A stretch of DNA of 64,000 nucleotides, taken from assembly GCF_943734655.1 (NCBI RefSeq), contig NC_071355.1:92661449-92725448 (forward strand), in the 5' to 3' direction. Made by a program: the position numbers and the translations under genes. This DNA is from Sabethes cyaneus. Taxonomy: Eukaryota; Arthropoda; Insecta; Diptera; Culicidae. Of this stretch, positions 33,042 through 43,657 are shown piece by piece (the first letter of the stretch is position 1; each line of letters begins with the position of its first letter). The notes under the pieces were generated by a model. The model was not told the origin of the DNA. It did not search any database and saw only the letters and a program-made list of their open reading frames with translations.

Positions 33042-33059
33042 TACTTACTTACTTACTTA
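33042..33059 (-). repeat. Orphan (TAAG)n tail
   Basis: Four TACT/TTAC units match the tail of RTE copies at 4750, 21237 and 57348. The sequence to its right, where a minus-strand RTE should begin, does not match the 3' UTR of the others, so this is only a possible remnant. Confidence 0.35.
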
Positions 33060-33419
33060 TATACCCATGTTCGCAGAACAAAGACATGAAATCAGATATC
33101 TTCACTACCGAGGGTTACCAACGTTAGTTGGTACCATTGTCATTAATGATTTCGCTCGGCGATCCTCGACATCCGTGAGACCGGCATTCGTAAGAAATGC
33201 AGGATGCTATCGGTAAGCTGTAAACAATCACGAGATAAACAACTCGAACTGTCAGACACGTGAAAAGCAGTAACCTTATCTTCACCTGAGATCTCACCAC
33301 TTCCATTAAGAATAGACTAAAATCATGCAGGACCACGGGAGTAAACAGGTGACCGTATTCGACCGGGCAGGATGCAGCGCGATCGTTGGAGAATTGGTAG
33401 GCCGGATTTTGCACATGAC

Positions 33420-33433
33420 ACTATAGAAGACGG
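33420..33433. repeat. Left 14-bp TSD of the inverted RTE
   Basis: actatagaagacgg here is repeated exactly at 36953-36966. Its last three bases, cgg, also match the element sequence at the inversion primer site, the microhomology expected for internal priming. Confidence 0.88.
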
Positions 33434-33684
33434 AAAACCGTGTTCGTGCATTATCTGCCACAGCTTGTCTCGATCGACTGTATCGTATGCGGCTTTGAAA
33501 TCAATAAAGATATGATACGTGGGCACGTTGTACTTCCGCCATTTCTGCAAGATCTGTCGGATGGTAAAATTTCGGTCCGTACTTGCGCGAACCCCCATGA
33601 AACCCGCCTGATAATTCCCTTCGAAATTTGTGTTCGAAATTTGTGCTATCCGTGACAACCGGCGTAGCAGGATCTGGGAGAGTA

Positions 33685-33793
33685 GCCAAGTAACAATTTG
33701 GGTTTTATTACACTCTTATGATGGCATTCAAGACCAAAATTGGTCATGAAAACCGTCATAAGAGTACAATAAAACTCACATTGTTACTTGGCT
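33685..33793. mobile_element. 109-bp TIR MITE, copy B, with TA duplication in RTE Y
   Basis: Ends GCCAAGTAACAA and TTGTTACTTGGC enclose a near-palindrome with cactcttatgatggc opposed to cgtcataagagta. TA lies on each side (33683-33684 and 33794-33795). Removing the element and one TA restores the RTE reading AYKVLSQIL. TIR plus TA duplication fits a Tc1/mariner-type mover. Reversed, it is very similar to the MITE at 19081-19188. Confidence 0.93.
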
Positions 33794-33835
33794 ACCTTGT
33801 AGGCGGCGTTTACCAGCGTAATACCGCGATAGTTG

Positions 33836-33899
33836 CAGTAGTCTATCAGCATCTTTGGCTCGAGCAGCACGTTCCTCACAATACAATGCAGTAGTCTAG
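33836..33899. repeat. 42-bp insert flanked by 11-bp direct repeats
   Basis: gcagtagtcta at 33836-33846 and 33889-33899 brackets 42 bp (33847-33888) that interrupts the RTE between DRLD and YCNYRG. The insert has no TIR or poly-A that I can see. It could be a tiny retroposed fragment, a footprint of a larger lost element, or a duplication made during break repair. Confidence 0.75.
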
Positions 33900-34440
33900 C
33901 CGATCACCCTTTTTGTAGATGGGACAAACCACTCCTTCCATCCATTCCTCCGGAAGCTTTTCCTCCTCCCAAATTCTCGAAATAGCCCAGTGTAGAGCCT
34001 TTGCTAGCGTTTCTCCGCCATGTTTATAAAGCTCTGCTGGTAGGCGGTCCTTCCCAGCGGCTTTATTGGTCTTCAGCAGCCCGTCTTCTCGTTTGACTTC
34101 TTGGAGATCAGGTGTTAGGACATTACTATCTTCCATAGGCGCTCCTAGGTTAATTTCCGTTCCGCCTCCTTCTGCGACTTCGCCATTGAGGTGTTCATCG
34201 AAGAACTGCTTCCATCTGTCGACCACCTCGCGCTCGTTTGTGATTAGATTCCCTCCTTCGTCCTTACACATGTCAGGTTTCGGTGTGTAGCCCTTCCGAG
34301 TTTGGTTCACCTTCTCATAAAACTTGCGCGAGTCATTGGCTCGGAATAGTTGTTCTAATTCTTCACGATCTCTGTCCTGCTTTTGGCGCTTCTTCCTCCT
34401 CAGGATCGTGGTCAACTGGTTCCTAGTTCCTGGTTCCTAG

Positions 34441-34941
34441 TGACCTTAAAAATGACCCACAATCCTAAGCTCAACATCACTTGTTTTATATTCAATCCTA
34501 AGACTTTGGTCAAAATTTCAGCCAAATCGGTCAACATTTGCAAATTTGAGACCACATTTAAGAGTTGTAGAATTTGTTACTTCTCATATATCACCCGCCT
34601 AATCTTAAAACTGAGCATCTTGCACACGAGTGATGTGTTTTGTACGCATCTCTGGGACATTCTCGAGTCCCTTCAAGACGCGGCGAGGGTTGAGACAAGG
34701 TGACGGTTTATCCTGCATGCTGTTCAACATCGCTCTTGAGGGAGTGATCCGACGAGCGGGCATCGAAACGAGAGGCACGATTTTTACCAAGGGTAGCCGA
34801 CTTCTAGGCTTTGCATATGACTTCAATATCATAGCCAAGAACTTTGCGACGGCGGAGGCAGTCTACGCCAGACTGAAAGCGGAGTCTAGGAGAATTGGGC
34901 TAAAAATAAATGCTTAGGAATGTGGGTCATTTTTAAGATCA
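34441..34941 (+). mobile_element. Inverted-repeat unit enclosing a captured RTE fragment
   Basis: A 30-bp sequence starting tgaccttaaaaatgaccc (34441-34470) and its inverse (34912-34941) match at 28 of 30 positions. Between them is about 150 bp of unknown AT-rich sequence and a plus-strand RTE fragment (34618-34914). The fragment encodes RRGLRQGDGLSCMLFN, GFAYDFNIIA (catalytic FADD changed to FAYD) and SRRIGLKINA. It is close to the plus-strand 3' half at 35950-36235, so it may have been copied from this or a sister element. Confidence 0.65.
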
Positions 34942-35279
34942 CTTTAAGGACCCCTAAAGTGAGAAAATTTTTAATTTTTTAGTTAAATTTCATATTTAAT
35001 TGAAAAAATCTCGTCTAACTTTTGTAGAACCATAGTGAATGTATATATATCCTGAAAGCTTATCCTCTAAGCTTTCCAAAAATGTATAAAAAACTTAAAA
35101 TTGCTTGGAAAATTATTGAGTTATTCATGATAGTATGTGTACACCTAGCCAAAAAACGTTTTTTTGCAATAACTTGAAATTTTTGGGGTGGTAGGATGAT
35201 GTCATATGTGTTTTTATGATGTACTAGGTATGACTAACAACGTACACTAGGTCATTGGAGAAGTATTTTTTCCGTGTAA
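34942..35279. other. AT-rich block of unknown origin within RTE Y
   Basis: Between the inverted-repeat unit and the resumed endonuclease. It starts with a small palindrome (actttaaggacccctaaagt) and ends with an aacaccgtgtt palindrome. No reading frame or known motif. Confidence 0.4.
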
Positions 35280-35890
35280 CACCGTGTTAAAGAAACGGCC
35301 CTTCCTCAATCCCATCCTCAATACACACATTCTCTCGTTGATCGCCTTCCAATCTATCACGCGATCCTTCATTCCGTCCAACACTACAAAGCCCGTTCCT
35401 AGTTCGCTGGTAGCGCCACCGCTCTGGTAAAACTGGGCCTTTCCGCCACGGGTCTTCCATATCTTCTCTCCTTTGCCACAGATTTCCTGCAGAGCTACGA
35501 TGCCGAGTTTGCGGGGTTCAAGCACCCGCACGCAACCTGCGAAATCTAGCGATCTGCAGTTCCAAGTACCGAGTCTCCCCCGAGTGCCGAATATTCCGCT
35601 CCGAATTTGCTTGAATTTTGTTAGTGATTTAATTTAGGTGTGTAGCCGTACTGGACCAACACTACCGAGTCTCGCGATGACGCTGCCATCTTACAGTGCC
35701 GAGACTCACTATACCTCCTTCCCGGTTAGTATACGACCTTAGTTTCCACCGGGGTTGGTAACCCGATCTCCGCTAAGGTTGCTTGTATTCCGCCTGGTAC
35801 CACGAGGAGGTCGGGATCGAAGTTGCTGGATAAGAGGCCAACGACCACTATGGGGTGTATATTCCGCATTATCCAGCCATTTACCAGGCA

Positions 35891-36952
35891 GAACACGGTT
35901 TTCCGAACAAACTGATGCAACTGATCAGAGCTACATTGGATCGAGTGATGTGTTTCGTACGTATCTTTGGGATACTCTCGAGTTCCTTCGAGACACAGCG
36001 AGGATTGAAACAAGGTGACGGTTTATCCTGCATGCTGCTGTTCAACATCGCTCTTGAGGGAGTGATCCGACGAGCGCGCAACGAAACGAGAGACACGATT
36101 TTTACCAAGGGTAGCCAACTTTTAGGCTTTGCAGATGACTTCAATTTCATAGCCAGGAACTTTGCGACGGCGGAGGCAGTATACACCAGACTGAAAGCGG
36201 AGTCTAGGAAAATTGGGCTAAAAATAAATGCGTCGAAAACGAAATACATGAAAGGACGAGGCTCAAAGGAAACAAACGCGCCTCTCCCACGGACGGTAAC
36301 CGTTGACGGTGACGAACTAGAAGTGGTAAAGGAGCTCGTGTATTTGAGAGCGCTGGGTGACCGCGGACAAAAACACTAGTATGGAGAGCCAGCGGCGTAT
36401 CCAAGCGGGAAATCTCGCCTACTTTGCCCTTCGTAAAACGCTACGATCAGGAACCGTACGCCACCGCACGAAGCTAACAATGTACAAAACCCTTATTAAA
36501 CCGGTAGTTCCCTATGGACTTGAAGCCGTGACGCTGCTCACGGAGGACATACGCGCTCTTGCCGTGTTCGAGTGGAAAGTACTGCGGACGATATTTGGCG
36601 GAGTACCAACTGAAAGCGGAGAGTGGCGAAGGCGTATGAATCACGAGCTACAGGCACTGCTTGGGGAGACTCCCATCGTACATCTAGCGAAAGTTAGCAG
36701 GCTACGGTGGGCCGGACACGTCGTAAGGATGCCGGACGAGAGTGCGACGAAAATAGTCCTCTCCAACAACCCCACCGGCACCAGGAACAGGGGGGCCCAA
36801 CGTGCATGATGGCTCGACCAGGTCGAAAGCGATTTGCGACTTCTGAGACGACTAGGAAATTGGCGACGAGTGGCCCAAGACCGAGTTGAATGGAGACGTG
36901 TGCTTGAATCAGCACAAGCTACCTCGGCTCTATGCTGAAGAAGAAGAAAAAG
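35891..36952 (+). pseudogene. 3' part of RTE Y: RT palm, C-terminal domain, GAA-rich tail
   Basis: Plus-strand reading starts EHGFPNKLMQLIRATLD and covers QRGLKQGDGLSCMLLFNIAL, the intact active site GFADDFNFIARN, INASKTKYM and VTVDGDELEVV. After a frameshift near 36355 come RRIQAGNLAYFALRKTL, FEWKVLRTIFGGV, RWAGHVVRMPDES and GTRNRGAQRA. A stop follows at 36808. The 3' end is tgctgaagaagaagaaaaag, so this subfamily ends in GAA repeats rather than TAAG. Confidence 0.85.
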
Positions 36953-36966
36953 ACTATAGAAGACGG
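36953..36966. repeat. Right 14-bp TSD of the inverted RTE
   Basis: Exact match to 33420-33433. It directly follows the GAA-rich tail. Confidence 0.88.
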
Positions 36967-38062
36967 TCTTCACGAGGCGACGTAAGCAAGATTTCGCGTA
37001 TTGAGTTTCAAAATTGTGTTTTCCTCATCGAACAGCTTTGAATTAGAGAACCACACAGTTGCTGTTTCGGTTTGGAGATGTTGAATAGAAAACAATGGTT
37101 CATAAACCCCTTCCTCACGTCGAAAACCGTTTGAAATCCAGTACTGGTTCAAATGAGAGAAGGAACAATACTGCAGGTATCAGCTCTTCAGTTATAGTAA
37201 TTCAGTAATCTCCCCTATCTGATGGACTATGAAAGGCTTGTAGCGTCGCGGGTCCGACCGGATCCATGATCACTCATTTGTAGAGTTCGTTCAAAGAAAT
37301 CGTTTATAGCTGAAGTACCACCACATGTTATAGCCGTCACATTGGACCAAGTTAGCTGTTTCTTTCGACCTGGTACATCTAGTGCATGCATCTTTTGTTT
37401 TGAACCCGAATGATGAAATTGAAAGAATGTCACATTTCAGAGATGCTTTTTAACAATAGGAGTTCCGATTTATAAACAAATTTTCAGGTTAACCTTAGTT
37501 CCTGTAAGTAGTGTAATAATCATTAGATTTTATTATAACTCAACCAAAAATGTACGACACTCGCACTATTGTTTACTAGTGCTCCGTACGTGTTCACTCG
37601 CTATGGTTGCTATATCAATGCCGACAGTTTAGATCGATACTGTGGCAGCGCTTATCAATTAAGCGGTTGAATCGATTAAGCTAAGGTAACCATCTCATCG
37701 CTATCGGTTTGAAAAGCTACAATCATGATCCATACCCAATGAACCAAAGAAAATCATGCATCATGCATCAATACAATTACCGCTACCAAACCCTTATTTT
37801 GTCGTGCTGTTAACTAAGGTAGTGTAAAACAGCGAGAACTCTGGGTAGCGAACCTCTTGGGATTAGCGCATGTTGACAGGGGAAGCGGATTTTTTGCTTC
37901 TATGGTTTATGACCGTCGGTAAGACAGAAGTGAGGGATTAAATCAGTGATGTCGGATCATCGCCTGATATGGCATTCACCTGTCGCCTGGACTGGTTTTC
38001 GCCAACAACCCGGCTATCATGAGCTGAGCTGAACAGGTTTAAATGGCTTCGATCCGGTTTGA
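36967..38062. other. Unassigned sequence
   Basis: No element or gene recognised. A few short frames on the minus strand (for example 37227-37433) have no family features. Confidence 0.35.
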
Positions 38063-38208
38063 CAAAAAAAGCAAAGCCATGGATATAAACATCGTTAAGA
38101 ATTTGACCGTTTTTTATTGACAGACTTCACAGCCGTTTATTAAAGTATAGGACAATTACGGGGCTGGTTGGTAAACGACTAGATAATGCGTAAAACAAAC
38201 CCCATAGT

Positions 38209-38696
38209 AGGGGGGCTCCGTAGCCGCAAGGTTACCGAGTCTGCTTTGACAAGCGAGTGGTCGTGGGTTCGAATCTTAGTAGAATCAAGCCATTCGATGT
38301 CAAGTGACTTTAGCATGGGTTTATTCTCAGGCCCCTCCATTTACCCTTCCTTCGTGCCGAATTCTATATTTACCCTCTGAAGCCTCTTGACAGTGCAAAT
38401 GTCCCTCCTATAGTTAAGTGTACTGGTCAGAGGTACGAATGAGTCCTCGCCAGGGACGGCTATAATATGGGATAGTGCTGGCAGCGAGTAATAAGTGGGT
38501 AAAGTAGATCAAGCTTGGAAGGAAGGGTAAAACCCCAATACACGCAAGCACGCATACAATTTAAAATAAGCATATCGCTCACTCAATAGCGATTATAGCA
38601 AAAAGAAATGCAGTGCAGGTCATACAGCAAACACCCGGGCGATATTACAATAGATCAACTATACTGGTCGCAGTAATGAGTCCACACATGGAAAAA
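38209..38696 (+). mobile_element. SINE family 2 (488 bp), copy 1, tRNA-headed
   Basis: The element starts with GGGGGGCTCC. An A box lies at 38221-38231 (tagccgcaagg) and a B box at 38266-38275 (ggttcgaatc). The body is about 400 bp with no coding frame, ending in a run of A. It is flanked by ccccatagt (with shared As, aaaccccatagt) at 38197-38208 and 38697-38708. The target is the 5' region of RTE copy C. It is about 98 percent identical by eye to the inverted copy at 48059-48546. Confidence 0.88.
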
Positions 38697-39554
38697 AAAC
38701 CCCATAGTGGTTTTCAGCCTCTTAACCATCCCTGCCTCCTCGTGGTACCAGCCGGAATACGAACAACCTTAGCGGAGATCGGGTAACCAACCCCGGTGGA
38801 AACTAACTCCGACGACACAAGGGGTTGGTGCAGGTCTTACAAGCCATCTCTAAAACCTACCAGTACCGAAAGCAAATAATGTAAATAAGGACCGGAACAA
38901 TCGGTATAGACCTAGGAAACGAAAAAAAGACTAACGGTTGGAAGCATGGAACATAGAATTGCAAGTGTCTCAGTTTTCTGGGAAGTACTCACATCCCTTC
39001 CTCAACGCTCAGGAGCTGACAGGACTGATTAAGGCCACGATGAATGGTGTACAGTGCTGTGTGAGGATATTGGGCGCGTTATCATGTCCGTTTGATACCC
39101 GCAGGAGACTTCAACAAGGCGATGGTATTTCCTGTCTTCTGTTCAACATCGCTCCAATAAGGTGCGGTCGCAAACTTGCGAGTTTTAACATACGGGGCAC
39201 CGTAGATATTGTTGGAAAGAAGTTCCAGGCGGTTGCTGAGAAGTATGTCAAAGTGAAACGTGAAGTAACGGTTGAATTAGTGTTGAATACGTCTAGAACC
39301 AAGTACCTGTTAGCAGGAGGAACCGATCGCGATCGAGATCGCATAGGCAATACTGTGGTAATCGACGGGGATGAGTTCAAGGTGATGAACGAGTTTGTAT
39401 ATCTCAGACCATTGACGCCATCGGATAACAACTGCAACAGATAAGTACACAGACGTATTCTTGCCTGAAGTCATGCTTACTACGGACTCCACAAGACCCT
39501 AAGGTCTGGTGAGCTTCACCCCCGCATCAAATGTATCATATAAAAAACGCTAAT

Positions 39555-39640
39555 AGGCCATATGAATAAAACAGTTTGCTTGGTTTTTCCCGTGTAAATC
39601 TTATGGGAGAGTTTCTCTACATTTTTTATTCATACGGCCT
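39555..39640. mobile_element. 86-bp TIR MITE in RTE copy C
   Basis: Left end AGGCCATATGAATAAAA and right end, inverted, AGGCCGTATGAATAAAA differ at one base. AAT is present on both sides (39552-39554 and 39641-39643). Removing the insert and one AAT restores the RTE reading KTLMRPVVLYG. A 3-bp duplication is unlike the TA-type MITEs in this window. TA or TAAT boundaries cannot be excluded. Confidence 0.8.
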
Positions 39641-40130
39641 AATGAGACCGGTAGTTCTCTACGGACACGAAACGTGGACAATGCTTGTCGGGGACTGGAA
39701 AGCACTGACCGTTTTTGAACATCGGATGCTTATTACTATCTTTGGCGGTATATGTGAGCACGGTGTATGGTGGTGTATGGTGCTGCTCTTCGGCAACCCC
39801 GGTATGCAGAAAGTTGCTAAAGCTGGAAGGGTACAATGGGCGGGACATGTAGTGAGAATACCGGCTAACAACCCCGCAGAAACGGTTTTCACCTCATGAC
39901 CTGAAAAGTGTGGGACTGTCGAGAAATTAGAGACGGACAGCCATGGACCGAGTTTGTTGGCGGAACATTCATATGATGGTCAAATCCTGAGGGACAGCGT
40001 ACCAGGATAAATAAGTAAGTGACAATGACGGGGCTAGTGCAAGGATCTGACTCTATAGTATCACCGCCCAGCTGAGATTCGACCATACGACGACCGGCCT
40101 GTTAGGCTAGCATCGTCTCCCGGTGTTAAC

Positions 40131-42809
40131 TGAGCGGACGGAGCCTGCGATATATCATATCGTGCCTGGTGGCCTGACTATTGGATCTAGCGAGGTACTC
40201 CATCATCGACCAGCTTCAACGGCCGATAGCAAGAGAACTTGGAGAAGGCAGGGGAAAGTGCATCGCACGCGCTCGTCTAGAATCCGTAAGGACTTCAAAG
40301 AGGAGGCAGACTCAAAGGCTCACAAGGACGCAGCTTAGCCAACGACCTCCGGGCTGTTGACGAGAACCTGTCCTGGTGAAAAGTGAAAGAGAAACGAAAA
40401 AAGAGCTTAGAACTGACTGATTGAAATATAAAAATTAAAAAGAATGGTTTCTCTTGGATTTTGGCATATTGCAAAACGTTAAAGTAATAATCATCATGCT
40501 AGAAAAATTGCTTTTTATCCAATGAAATCTTCTGATGACTGAATTTCATACATTGGGAGAAATCTTATTGATGTTTAAAATCATTCATATCAATATTTCA
40601 TTTCCGTATCCGTTTTCACAAAGTGCAACCCAATATAGTGAATATATTCATAGTCCTGCTTCGAAACGCCGAAATATCAGACGGTATTTATGTCTGCTAC
40701 CCACACTTATAACAGAACAATAAATGGTGTCGATACTTCAGCTCCGTACGCGTAAAAGTACTAATCGTTGTATGACTAAGGCAGCAATAATGCCGCTATC
40801 ATAAACTTTGTAGCTGAGCCGTGAAATTGAAATACTTTAAAGCACAACGACAGCGAAGGACTAATGGTATGAGTTGCAATTTATTTCATTACACCCCCGC
40901 AATCACGCCTAGTACTTTTTATCGCCGGAAACGAAATCTAATCCCTGCAAACTAAAAAATTATTGCAAATGGAACGATTTCATTTCAATTCTCTAGCAAT
41001 GTAAATTGTTTATTATATGAGTTAGAAACAGATCAATTCTCAAATAAATTTCCGCGCCAACACCGCAGTTTACTGAGGCTTCGCCACCATTGCAATCGAT
41101 ACAGCTCTACCTGAAATTTCAAACGATTGCCTTCCATCAAGCGACCTCCGATGGCCTCACCTCGTATATATCGACATGTACCTACCCTCGATCTGTTAGC
41201 AGCCTTGTACCAGCATCAGCATCAGTGGGTGGTTTACAATTTGTTCACCCAATCACTGAGGTGTAATATTAGATACGTTGCTGCAACGGTGCGCTTACTC
41301 CCATCGGTTTCAATCCCACGGCACAGCTTTTATGATTTTATTATGGAAAACGAGCCTGAGCGCTGTTTTTGCTCGGTAAATATAGGTGATATATCTAAAT
41401 ATGCACGCTTATTCACCGAGACGACCGACACCGCAGAACCGACGGGCGCACATTGCTTTTCATTCAATCTGAGAGTAACCGTCGTTAGTACATTCGAAAT
41501 ATTATTCTCGAAATTTCATTTCGGGCATACAGAACCATGCTAATTTTGGCTGTATTTTGCTCACAGAAAAAAAACGGCAAACTCCCTGAATATCGCCGGT
41601 GGTTCCAAGGACGACTGACACGTGTCAATAAATTTTACCAACAGTTACATGTAACGGTTTTCAATGCACGTGATGCGAACCAATGAATTGGTGTGGCCGG
41701 TACAAGAATAAAGGTCAGAGTAGCGGGGAAATGGATACGTGCAGAATTGAAAGGTTCAATGCATAAAAGGACCACTTTTTACAACCACCGCCGGTTGTAG
41801 CACCTTTTGATGCAACTTTATTACATATATTGGGTTATTTTTTATTTCTTTCAGTTTCATTCTCCCACTTATTTGAAATTAACTAGGAGTCAAATTTTAA
41901 TGGAATCAGTGGGAAAACTTATTTTATTTTTTTTATTTAGGAATATCCATATCATTTTTGAAATAAAATGTTAGATACATTTAAATGTTTCCCCTGTTTT
42001 AACCCATGAAGGGTTAAATCTTTTCAACGGCCCACCAACATTGCAATGAGGCTATAATAAAAGTTCCAATACGCGAAGCTATCGATTTATTGCACTGGTT
42101 CATGTACGGTACGAGCCGTTTACGAGAAACGATGATGACCGCAGGGTCCTCTGTAAAGCACGAACGATAGGAGCAACGGGAAATCAACATCACTATTCAT
42201 TCAACTTTGCAACAAACAAAGCTTGTTGTATTTCATAGCGGCGTTCTAAAGTATTCGGGTTATACCAGCAACAACAGTCGGAATATAAAGGAAGATTAGT
42301 GGGGTTAAAGCAGATCTCGTGCAGCCAATAGTAAAAAAAAACTTTTCTCGCGAGCACGTCTTACTCGTAGGATTCATGGTAGCAGCGGATGTGAAATACC
42401 AACCAAGGGCACAGTATGATGCTGTTAAGCATTGGGATCTTTGTAATCCCGCTCGATTCTTGCTACGAACCCGAGTCGCTGGCGAGTCGCTTGCCGCGTG
42501 GAGGAAATGAAACGTGAATTTGAAGTGAAAGATTACACGAAAGATAATACATCACCAATCCTTTTCAGTACCACGTCGTCAAATCTGCCAGCGTGAAAAG
42601 GCACTTATACTGCGATTGAAGCCCGTTGCTTTGCATTTGACCGTACTAGCTTCTCGTACAGTTAAGTTTGTATAATATTTCATACGGAATTGGCTCATTT
42701 TGAACAAAAGCTCAGACTTAGTTGCTTAAGCCACAGTTGCCGTTTGGCATCCCACTGAATACGAATATGAAGTCTTTACTATTTCAAGTGGAATCAGTTT
42801 TGAGTTGTA
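40131..42809. other. Unassigned AT-rich sequence
   Basis: No element recognised. A plus frame of 138 codons at 41127-41543 has unremarkable composition, no motif and no context, so I leave it uncalled. Confidence 0.35.
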
Positions 42810-43657
42810 CAGTGGGATTTCGAATTTGGCAACAAAAGTATCCGTTTTTGGCAACACAAAATATTTTCCTTACAAAAATATGCCTAAATATCAGTCAGTT
42901 TCCGCATACATACTTTTTTTAAATTTTGAGTGTATTTCGTGTAAAGCTTTAATTATCCGTCGTAATCGTTATTAAAAAGCGTTACAGCTGGCATGCACGA
43001 TATCCTGAGGTATTTCGTCCCAAATCTTCTCCAAACATTGCCAAACCTTGGTACTCCCTAGTTTGCATAGCATGTTAACCCATCCATAGAACTCGAGAGG
43101 ATTCAAATCAGGCAAAGAGGCAGGTCATTCTTTCGAAAAAATAAAATCCGGAAACTTGTTCTCACTTCAAGCTTGTGTAATTTGCTTATGGTGAGACGGT
43201 GCAGAATCTTGTTGGAAGCAGTATGGTGCATTCTTGTGGTATTTTTTGACGAAGAGAAACATATGGCTCTTCAAAACGTTATTGATGTAATATATTTTTT
43301 TATTTAAGGAGGCCCACCAACCTACCCTCACACCAAAAAGCTCGCATTTAGAGCCCCCTGGTAGTGGACTCCTTATGACTTTAAATGACGCAAAAATGAT
43401 GCCCTCAGTGTGTTAATGAAAAAAAGTTTGTTGTTTTGAACAATATTTTTATTGCCGTAGGACTACATCCTGCCGCAGGTTGCCAAAAACTTACTTGCAC
43501 CGGACGGATAACTCTTGGCGAACTTGCAATCGTTGATTAATTATATTTACTCAATTTCTAACACATTTACATTCGTTTTTTTTTTCATATCAAAAGAGGG
43601 ACTCGATTTTGGCAACATAGGCGATACGCATTTATTGCCAAATTCGAAATCCCACTG
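42810..43657 (-). mobile_element. Tc1/mariner-type transposon relic with DD37E-like spacing
   Basis: TIRs CAGTGGGATTTCGAATTTGG and the inverse sit inside a TA duplication (42808-42809 and 43658-43659). Minus-strand transposase remnants at about 42985-43290 read YCFQQDSAPSHH, then SLPDLNPLEFYGW and IWDEIPQDIVHASCNAF. Counting through two stops there are 37 residues between the second D (QQD) and the E (NPLE), the spacing reported for the mosquito ITmD37E group. The N-terminal half is missing. A related, shorter element lies at 54270-54713. Confidence 0.82.

Larger units (their letters stand above)
33434..35890 (-). pseudogene. Inverted 5' part of RTE Y: 5' region, endonuclease start, linker, RT fingers
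   Basis: From right to left: 5' end (tggtaaatggctgg at about 35870-35885), short upstream frame with LLVVPGGIQATLAEIG, endonuclease start (LGIVALQEICGKGEKIW, 35531-35280), then foreign sequence to about 34430. After that come the linker (KRQKQDREREELEQLF-like, SRKFYEKVNQTRKGYTP, NEREVVDRWKQFFDEHLNGE) and RT fingers (RIWEEEKLPEEWMEGV, CPIYKKGDRL). After the MITE the RT continues with VLSQILLRRLSRI, YQAGFMGV, YNVPTYHIFIDFKAAYDTVD and LWQIMHEHGFP. About 270 residues of endonuclease and linker are missing. Confidence 0.85.
33434..36952. mobile_element. Full-length RTE with 5' inversion (twin-priming product)
   Basis: Between perfect 14-bp TSDs the 5' part of an RTE lies on the minus strand (33434 to about 35890, 5' end at the right). 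The 3' part lies on the plus strand (35891-36952), ending in a GAA-rich tail. The two halves meet at the same point of the protein: the inverted part ends MHEHGFP and the plus part begins EHGFPNKLMQL. They overlap by 15 bases. This is the arrangement described for L1 twin priming. Later insertions in it: a 109-bp MITE, a 42-bp insert and a block of about 850 bp replacing much of the endonuclease and linker. Confidence 0.88.
38166..40020 (+). mobile_element. RTE copy C, internally deleted, with 15-bp TSD
   Basis: It starts with the RTE 5' end (ggtaaacgactagataatgc), is interrupted by a SINE (38209-38696), and resumes with the 5' region (cctcctcgtggtaccagccg). Next is a decayed endonuclease start near 38936-38990 (equivalent of TWNCRSLNFLGST). 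It then jumps to the middle of the RT at about 39015 (LTGLIKATMNGVQCCVRI). RRLQQGDGISCLLFNIA follows, but the active-site box is lost in another small deletion. The C-terminus includes VVIDGDEFKV, LYGHETWTML and RVQWAGHVVRIP. The tail ataaataagtaagt ends at 40020. A 15-bp TSD with one mismatch brackets it. Confidence 0.82.
38063..40130 (-). mobile_element. SINE family 1 copy split by an RTE
   Basis: The minus-strand SINE head lies at 40021-40130 (gatgctagcctaa, then a tatggtcgaatctc B-box-like element) and its 3' part at 38063-38165 (gtgaagtctgtcaataaaa and ggctttgctttt). The RTE at 38166-40020 sits between. The 15-bp junction sequence gacaattacggggct (38151-38165) recurs as gacaatgacggggct at 40021-40035, the TSD of that RTE. 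Modules agree with copies at 5605-5856 and 17700-17848. Confidence 0.75.

Noticed and set aside
33042..33059. A CRISPR-like or satellite array from TACT repeats
   Set aside because: Only four short units. It matches RTE tails and there are no spacers.
41127..41543. 138-codon plus-strand frame
   Set aside because: No recognisable motif, no promoter or splice context, and it lies in sequence without other coding signal. Likely chance.
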